Positions 15,586-20,451 of a DNA stretch of 20,451 bases are shown here, piece after piece. The position numbers and the translations under genes were made by a program. Position 1 is the stretch's first letter. Each line of letters begins with the position of its first letter. Location: the NCBI GenBank assembly GCA_001275005.1, contig JWZX01001457.1, positions 1 through 20,451 on the forward strand, read 5' to 3'. Origin of the DNA: Chrysochromulina tobinii (lineage: Eukaryota > Haptophyta > Prymnesiales > Chrysochromulinaceae). The notes beneath the pieces are model-generated. The model had not been told where the DNA came from. It made no database searches and saw nothing but the letters and a program-made list of their open reading frames with translations.

Positions 15586-16656
15586 CTATGATTCTGTAAC
15601 GTTGTTATTTGCACACGTCGCAACGGGCCTGAGCCCGCCGCCAACGCCACCCATCGCCGCCCCTCCCGCCTCTGGCTTCCAGCACCATCGGCAGTGCGAA
15701 TTCACCCACTGCCCATCCCGGCCGTTGATATACTTTCCGCCAGGCTGGCTGTACTGCAGCTCGACCGTGACAATCTGGAGAGGCGGCGAGCGAGCGTGAC
15801 GCAGGTAATGCGAGAGCATTCCCTCCATATGACCAGGCGGGCGCGGCATGCGCGTCGACTCCTCGTGGTTGCGCAACAATTCAAAATACGCGCCCATGCT
15901 GAATCGTGGGCCGAACGCCAGTTGATCGTTGACTACATCTGGCCAGGTAGCGCCTGAGCCCCAGCTGCGCTCGAGCCACCGATCGGTCGTGTGCATCTCC
16001 ACCGACGGCACGGCGAGCACGTCGGTGGGCATCGAAAGTAGCCATGCGACGTCCAAGCAATGGCCAGGTCGGTACACAAAGTCGTTGCGCGCCTTGATCA
16101 GGTAGTCGAAGGGTCGCAGGCGGACTCTTGCTTCGTGGTGGCGGAGTAGCTGGAAGGTCGAGTCGAGGTGCGACCAGATGTATAATACATTGATGCACGG
16201 TGCGCTGCTTTTCATGTGCCTGTGCCTGCATTCTGCATCGGAGAAGCGTGTCGTTGAACGGTCGGGCAGCGGCAGAGACGACCCAACCTCAACCGTGCAC
16301 GTCTCCTTCAACTTAGCCAGGAAGCGCCGCCATCCAGCAATCTCGCCCTCGTTGGCACCCGTCGCGAATATGCTGACCGATATATTGGCGTTTAGCAGGG
16401 GACCAACCAGCGCCCTCTGGAACTCCTCTACGTAATCGTATCCGGGCGCATGTTTATGGAACGGCGGTCCTGCGAACAGGATTGCGACTGCTGTACCGGC
16501 TTGTCTGGTAGGAGCTGACGGGCACCTCGGCGGTCGTGCTACTGGCACGAGCCTACTTACACTGCGGTTGGGCTCGCTCGCCATCACACCACAGGCTTTT
16601 GGATGGCGCTGGCAGCAGCCGGCGACGCGGAAACAGGCCGGCTTCGGCGTTGCCAT
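15586..16656 (-). CDS. Putative glycosyltransferase-like protein
   Basis: Seen: 356 residues. A core begins at GTAVAILFAG (54-63), followed by a Rossmann-like strand/helix pattern. FDYLIKARNDFVYRPG (183-198) has the R-N-D arrangement seen in several eukaryotic and viral glycosyltransferase-like families. VNDQLAFGPRFSMGAYFEL (242-260) gives the ND..AFG..M..Y pattern, and GHMEGMLSHYL (275-285) resembles the late acidic/hydrophobic helix. Several Cys occur in the N-terminal 25 residues, but there is no signal anchor, which is odd for a Golgi enzyme. On the minus strand an acceptor-like TGTTTTCACAG ends 4 nt before the ATG, so an upstream coding exon may be missing from this model. Substrate unknown. 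The family call is by motif impression only, and a hypothetical protein of another fold is possible. Confidence 0.55.
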   Translation of the reverse strand: MATPKPACFRVAGCCQRHPKACGVMASEPNRSVSRLVPVARPPRCPSAPTRQAGTAVAILFAGPPFHKHAPGYDYVEEFQRALVGPLLNANISVSIFATGANEGEIAGWRRFLAKLKETCTVEVGSSLPLPDRSTTRFSDAECRHRHMKSSAPCINVLYIWSHLDSTFQLLRHHEARVRLRPFDYLIKARNDFVYRPGHCLDVAWLLSMPTDVLAVPSVEMHTTDRWLERSWGSGATWPDVVNDQLAFGPRFSMGAYFELLRNHEESTRMPRPPGHMEGMLSHYLRHARSPPLQIVTVELQYSQPGGKYINGRDGQWVNSHCRWCWKPEAGGAAMGGVGGGLRPVATCANNNVTES

Positions 16657-17106
16657 GGCTCTGTGAAAACAGGTTTGATAAGATCGCAGGGTTTCGTCAT
16701 ATCCGTATTAGGCATCCGGTTGTTTCGTCATATAGGGTTTCGTCGCGTAGTAAACCTCCGCCCGATATAGGAATTCAAGCTCATAAACAGCAAACGGAAA
16801 AGTTCAGCTTTGAGAAGGCACAGTGGCACACGCGCTCGAAGTGAGTTTCATGGCGTAAGCAAATTTGCTTTAAGCATGGGCGTAAGTTACAGTATGTGCT
16901 ATGTCAGAAAATTCTTGAGAGCGCTATAGATTTCACTGATCACTGTTCACACATCAGTTTCACGCGCAATTCGCAGTCGCAGACGAGAGACGATTTCACA
17001 AGTACATGTCGACGTTAGAAACCCCAGAGGCCCCGAGGGAGACGGCCGTGACATTCTCGCCCCGTCGATCTCGCCCAAGTCGAGAGGCGGAACGCGGCCA
17101 CCGCCG
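16657..17106. other. AT-richer intergenic region with GTTTCGTC repeats and a palindrome
   Basis: GTTTCGTCATAT occurs at 16691-16702 and 16722-16733, with a third GTTTCGTC at 16737-16744. On the minus strand these are GACGAAAC motifs 35-88 nt upstream of the glycosyltransferase-like ATG. A perfect palindrome AAGCAAATTTGCTT lies at 16857-16870 between near-identical CATGGCGTAAG and CATGGGCGTAAG. The stretch is clearly more AT-rich than its neighbours. No gene is recognised; an unseen 5' exon of the glycosyltransferase-like gene could lie here. Confidence 0.5.
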
Positions 17107-18243
17107 CTACCTTGTTCTCAGCGATGCCGCGTTCCTCTGCATGATCTCCCGCCGCTGGCGCTCCTCCTCCTCCTGCTGCATGCGCTTGAGCGCGAGCAGG
17201 GCGTCCGCAGTCGCCGTCGAGAAGCCGCTCGTGACCGCAAACCCGATCCCCTTCGGCAGCGGCTCGATCTTTTGATAGTTGAGCGCCAGTAGCCCGCCGG
17301 TGCCCCCATCCCTGTGGTTCTTGGCCGCTTCGGTTGGTCCAAACTCAATGTGGCGTGACACTGTCGGCTTGTACCCGAACGGATGCTCCTCCTCGGGCGC
17401 GGAGCTTGCGTCCGCGCTCGCAACGGCGCTCACGCCGCTGGTACCGCCGCTCGGCGTCGGCGTGCGCCCATAAATGGAAATCTCCTCGGCGACAGTTTCA
17501 GGTTCAAATCCTGCCGCGCGCAGCTGACCTCTAATCGCATCGGCCGTTTCATAATCGCGTTCGCGCCGCGCCGAAGCCCACTTGAGCGAGAGCTCTTCGG
17601 CCTCGACTCGGCGCGCGAGCGACGCTGCCGTCGGTTGGGGCGGCGGCAGCCCCTCCGGGAGAGGCCCGCCGTCGCCGTCGTCCTCCTCTACATCGTCCAG
17701 TCCAAAGAGCTCGCCCTCCAGCGCCATTTTGAGGAGCATGCACACACGCTCGAGCGTCGCCTCGGGCGCGGCCTCCACGGCGAGGGTCGCTGCGCCGTCC
17801 TCGTGCTTATCCAGCCGGATGCTCGCGCCGCTCTGCGCCCGAATGGCGTTAATGACGCTGCCGCGATGGCCGATTATCGTTCCCACCAAGGAGCGAGGGA
17901 TTTCGACTTCCATCTCGGCAAAGTCCTCCTCCATGACCGTCGGCGCCGGCGGGCGGGCGCGGCAGGCCGAGGCGGCCAACGACGGCCGAGCAGACTCGCG
18001 ACGCGCTGAAGGGGGGTCGACGGGAGGAGCGCGCTCGGTGCTGGTCACAAGCAGAGCCGACCGCGTCTCTTGAGCGTGGCGCCTCGCCATCCGGAGTATC
18101 TCTGAGGCCAGCTCTTCGGGTACCGATGCGGCTTCGGCCTGCCGGATGAGTGGCGTGCTCGCGGAAGAGGACAGTTTGGACGGAATATCGGCCCTCGAAC
18201 GCCCCCCAGGTGCGCGCCCGAGAGGCACGGCATTCGCTGGCAT
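17107..18243 (-). CDS. KH-domain protein with a CysRS-like helical motif
   Basis: Seen: 378 residues. A disordered basic/Ser-Pro-rich N-terminus (1-100) precedes a type I KH domain at about 108-176 (MEVEIPRSLVGTIIGHRGSV; GxxG loop GHRG 125-128; INAIRAQSGASIRL). Then come an acidic linker (183-192) and a helical hairpin WASARRERDYETADAIRGQLRAAGFE (222-247). The hairpin looks like the R..KDF..AD.IR..L...GIE segment near the C-terminus of cysteinyl-tRNA synthetases. The C-terminal part carries HPFGYKPTVSRHIEFG and a long charged coiled-coil helix (350-372). KH domains bind single-stranded RNA or DNA, so an RNA-binding role is likely; the target is unknown. The start is the first ATG; the stop is TAG. 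It sits 168 bp from the BART-domain gene on the same strand. Confidence 0.75.
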   Translation of the reverse strand: MPANAVPLGRAPGGRSRADIPSKLSSSASTPLIRQAEAASVPEELASEILRMARRHAQETRSALLVTSTERAPPVDPPSARRESARPSLAASACRARPPAPTVMEEDFAEMEVEIPRSLVGTIIGHRGSVINAIRAQSGASIRLDKHEDGAATLAVEAAPEATLERVCMLLKMALEGELFGLDDVEEDDGDGGPLPEGLPPPQPTAASLARRVEAEELSLKWASARRERDYETADAIRGQLRAAGFEPETVAEEISIYGRTPTPSGGTSGVSAVASADASSAPEEEHPFGYKPTVSRHIEFGPTEAAKNHRDGGTGGLLALNYQKIEPLPKGIGFAVTSGFSTATADALLALKRMQQEEEERQRREIMQRNAASLRTR

Positions 18244-18410
18244 TTTTCCACCTCCACGGAGGAGCCCAACACAGCGCGTCTCGCCGTAACACGCTCACCA
18301 GATCTTGCTGCGACTCAAAAATCTTTTCGCATTTCTCACAACGTGCTGCCGGCCCAAGGTCCTACAGCTTCACTCTCCCACTCGACTCTCTCGCTCGCAC
18401 CTCTTTCTGT

Positions 18411-18974
18411 TCAAACTCGCCCGAGCGCCTTCTGTTCCCGAAACTTCTCGCCCATCTGGTCGATGAATACCTGGTAGTCACTGTGCGCAAGAAACAGCTT
18501 CAGGTACATGTTATTCATGCCCTCAGCGCCATGAGCTGCCGCGAGAAACTCCTCTGCGGTGCACTGCGCCTCGTCAAGGAATTCCTGAAGCAGTTCGTCA
18601 AATTGATTTTGGTAGGCCTGATAAAGCGGCCACCAGTCGAGGCTCTGCTCCTGGTCCGCGGCAGCGCTGCCGATCGTCGCCGCATTCAGCTCGACGAACC
18701 GGTCGATTTTGGCGCCCACCTCCTCACGCTCGAACCATGCGACAAATTTGTCCATGACATCTCCGCTCGCGGCCCTCGCCTGCACGTACGCATTGAGCGC
18801 TGCCAGAGGATGCACCGCACCGGCTTCGTTCACCTCGACCTGGAACACATCGCCCTCAGCGAGACCCTCGGGCACGGTCACCTCCAGCGTGCTGCCGGAT
18901 GCATCCTGGAAGGACACAATATCGCCCGGTCCGACTCCCGCGGGCACGGCAACGTCAACGATCGTCGTTGGCAT
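18411..18974 (-). CDS. BART-domain protein with N-terminal V.VP.G-type beta module
   Basis: Known: BART domains (ARL2BP, CFAP36) bind Arl2/Arl3-type GTPases, often at cilia or mitochondria. Seen: 187 residues from ATG 18974; the frame is open further, but only via a GTG. An N-terminal module (1-50) repeats the pattern VDVAVPAGVGPGDIVSF and LEVTVPEGLAEGDVFQV, a short beta unit I have seen in algal and protist proteins. Residues 70-182 match the BART pattern: FVAWFEREEVGAKIDRFVE, then LYQAYQNQFDELLQEFLDE (117-135), CTAEEFLAAA and LFLAHSDYQVFIDQM (160-174). The domain is complete and helical. The window also encodes an Arf-family GTPase, but nothing shows that the two interact. A dispersed repeat with an acceptor-like CACAG lies 140 nt upstream. 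Confidence 0.72.
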   Translation of the reverse strand: MPTTIVDVAVPAGVGPGDIVSFQDASGSTLEVTVPEGLAEGDVFQVEVNEAGAVHPLAALNAYVQARAASGDVMDKFVAWFEREEVGAKIDRFVELNAATIGSAAADQEQSLDWWPLYQAYQNQFDELLQEFLDEAQCTAEEFLAAAHGAEGMNNMYLKLFLAHSDYQVFIDQMGEKFREQKALGRV

Positions 18975-19834
18975 GTGTGTCTCTCGCTCGCTTGTCTCGA
19001 TAGTTGTGTGGCGCGGCGCCTTGTCTCGCGACACGCACGGCGTCCCGCTCCCGACCGAGCGGTGAGCGCCACAAAACGCGTTGAGGAGCTGACCAATTTT
19101 CCAGAGAACGTCCCCTGTGATCAGTAATCAGTCAGTTTCGTCGCGGTCCCCCCGCGCTCACTTCCACCACCGTCTCTAAGGACGGCTCCGCTCCCCTCGG
19201 TCCACACAAGTACCCTGACAAGTTTAGAAAACCCTTTTTGGGGTTTTTTATGGTCCTAGAGACCTTTCTCAGATCGCCGCGAGTCCACCCCTTCTACAAC
19301 CCGACTCTCGCAGAATGGCGGTCACCATCACGAATGACCAGACAGACGATCATCTCCTTCAAAGATTCTCTCGAGCACCCTCTTGAAGACGCAACATGGA
19401 CGGCTTCCCCACGCTGCACGCGCACGACAAATCACGAACAACAAACGAATCCGGAGCCCTGCACGGCCACCTTGACTCGTCACTAACAATCGCTGACTAT
19501 GCGCGAAGCGCCTGCCCGAAAGCCAGCAGATTCCCTATGACACTCACCACTCCGCGTGTCACCTCAGCAGCCTCAACCAGCGCACGCCCGAGCTCAGCCC
19601 AGGTGGCCTGTTCTCGAGCCGACGACGTCTTCGTGAATCGACAAAAACTTCGCGAAGTCTTTTCCTTGATGAATTTTGAGGAATTCTGATTGACAGCTGC
19701 TAGCTAGTATGTGACCAAATTCCAGAGTGTCGGCGTTGTTAGTCGATAAAAAAGGAAACAAACCATTCGTTTACTCTGAGCTGCGACCTTCCGGTCTCGC
19801 AGGTCTTTCGTGGGCGCACTCGCAAGCATTTTGC
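18975..19834. other. Long intergenic region, BART gene to right-edge gene
   Basis: About 860 bases lie between divergent genes. Contents: the dispersed repeat (19115-19150); a hairpin AAAACCC-TTTTTG-GGGTTTT (19228-19247) followed by T's; a perfect palindrome ACTTCGCGAAGT (19647-19658) flanked by A and T runs. A 97-codon plus-strand ORF (19396-19689) has low-complexity Ser/Thr/Ala content and no motif, so it is not called. Codon-like G/C periodicity is weak here. Confidence 0.45.
19115..19150. repeat. Second copy of the dispersed leader repeat
   Basis: Plus strand: CTGTGATCAGTAATCAGT, then CAGTTTCGTCGCGGTCCC (19133-19150). The last 18 bases differ at one position from each 18-bp unit at 15496-15531. 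The start CTGTGA and the short TCAGT array also correspond, but the array is shorter. On the minus strand it reads CTGACTGATTACTGATCACAG, three YTNAY-like units followed by CACAG, 140 nt before the BART-gene ATG. Confidence 0.7.
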
Positions 19835-20451
19835 ATGTGCTGCTGCCTCGTCCGCCTCCTCCTCGTCGCCATGCTCGCCACCCAGCACACCGACTTCGAG
19901 TCGTTTACCAATGCGCTCGGTACCCTTCCGAATCAGCCGCCCGTACCGATGGCGTGCGAGCCGTCGCCGAGTCCCATCGATGTGGACACCAAAGCCATCG
20001 TGCAGCAAGTGGTCGATGTGCTGCTCAAGCACAGCCCTTCGCCCGCAGTGCACCTCGAGGTGCTCGGCCGCCGATGGCTCGCGCTCGCTCGCAACGAATC
20101 CGTGACCAAGCTCACGAGCACGCTCTTGCCTGCCAAGGTCCCTGCAATGAACATGCGTGACAAACGAGCCCGCGAGGTGCTCGAGCTCATGCCAGTGACG
20201 CCAGACTGCCCCCAGGTGACGATCGCGCTCCTGATGAGCCAGGCGAGCACCCATCGGTCGGCCGCAGGACACGTCTCCACCGCTCGCGAGCCGCAGCCAG
20301 CCGTTTCGAGCTTCGCCGCGACAGCGCGCGATGGCGGTTGTCGGCGTGCTGAGGGCCGCGCTCCGGCGCGGCGCGAGGCCGTGTTCCGGCTCTCCTCGTC
20401 TCTTACGCTAGTCGCGGCTGCGTTCGCGCGAGGCCCGTGCGCTTTTTGCCA
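19835..20451 (+). CDS. Partial CDS of unknown function running off the right edge
   Basis: I do not recognise this protein. Seen: an open frame from ATG 19835 to the window end (205 complete codons, no stop). The start MCCCLVRLLLVAMLATQ could be a short signal peptide or a cysteine-rich membrane anchor; a second ATG at 19871 gives MLATQHTDFESF. Residues about 45-145 have strongly G/C-rich third positions and a mixed acidic/hydrophobic helical pattern (IDVDTKAIVQQVVDVLLKH, HLEVLGRRWLALARNESV, MRDKRAREVLELM). After about base 20215, where CAG|GTGACG looks like a splice donor, the translation becomes Ala/Arg-rich and less convincing, so the exon may end there. Antisense and other-frame ORFs over this stretch are judged shadows. 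Confidence 0.55.
   Translation, partial: MCCCLVRLLLVAMLATQHTDFESFTNALGTLPNQPPVPMACEPSPSPIDVDTKAIVQQVVDVLLKHSPSPAVHLEVLGRRWLALARNESVTKLTSTLLPAKVPAMNMRDKRAREVLELMPVTPDCPQVTIALLMSQASTHRSAAGHVSTAREPQPAVSSFAATARDGGCRRAEGRAPARREAVFRLSSSLTLVAAAFARGPCAFC

Noticed and set aside
17495-17520. GGTTCAAATCC, a tRNA-like B-box sequence with a pairing T-arm (CAGG/CCTG)
   Set aside because: It lies inside the conserved helical motif of the KH-domain CDS. I find no A box or matching acceptor stem 5' of it, so it is coincidental.
19228-19249. AAAACCC/GGGTTTT considered as telomeric repeat
   Set aside because: Only one unit on each side and no TTAGGG/TTTAGGG array; it is just an inverted repeat.
19396-19689. 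97-codon plus-strand ORF ending NRQKLREVFSLMNFEEF
   Set aside because: Ser/Thr/Ala-rich, weak codon bias and no motif. The tail looks somewhat protein-like but is not enough to call.
19739-20272. 177-codon minus-strand ORF at the right edge
   Set aside because: The plus-strand frame over the same DNA has better third-position bias and a plausible start; the minus translation is His/Arg/Glu-rich shadow.

Overview
The window is nuclear DNA from a compact, GC-rich eukaryote. The evidence is eukaryote-only families (an ALG14-type subunit of the second N-glycan GlcNAc transferase, AMBRA1-like WD40, Arf GTPase, BART domain, DIS3-type nuclease), one well-supported GT-AG spliceosomal intron, long uninterrupted ORFs, third-codon positions rich in G/C, and homopolymeric Ser/Ala/Gly/Gln stretches. 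The signal-peptide leader with RGGG motifs on the Arf-like protein and the triose-phosphate-type transporter suggest an alga with a complex plastid. A haptophyte is my best guess, but this is an inference from style and no phylogenetic marker is present.

Layout, left to right: a possible truncated last exon (1-206); ALG14 (+); an AMBRA1-like split beta-propeller protein (-); a small putative mitochondrial protein with a duplicated 21-residue motif (-); a DMT/TPT-type transporter (+); an armadillo-like protein (+); an Arf-type GTPase with an unusual signal-peptide leader (-), divergent by 82 bp from a two-exon ADCK1-type ABC1 kinase-like gene (+). Four minus-strand genes follow in tandem: a 1595-residue fusion of a circularly permuted YqeH/NOA1-type GTPase with a DIS3-type RNB exoribonuclease, a putative glycosyltransferase, a KH-domain protein and a BART-domain protein. 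At the right edge a plus-strand CDS runs out of the window.

The genes do not form one pathway; this is an ordinary compact eukaryotic neighbourhood. The most notable item is the GTPase-RNase fusion. It joins a ribosome-assembly GTPase type to a processive 3'-5' exoribonuclease type in one polypeptide with a possible organellar presequence, which would fit coupled rRNA maturation or surveillance. The second is the Arf GTPase whose myristoylation-type GSTLS start sits immediately after an LRGG motif rather than after the initiator Met. The third is a set of short period-4/5 arrays and splice-acceptor-like AGs just upstream of several start codons. Part of this set is a dispersed repeat shared by the leaders of the fusion gene and the BART gene, and related GACGAAAC motifs lie upstream of the glycosyltransferase.

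All functional calls are from reading motifs by eye. No database search, splice predictor or structure prediction was run.
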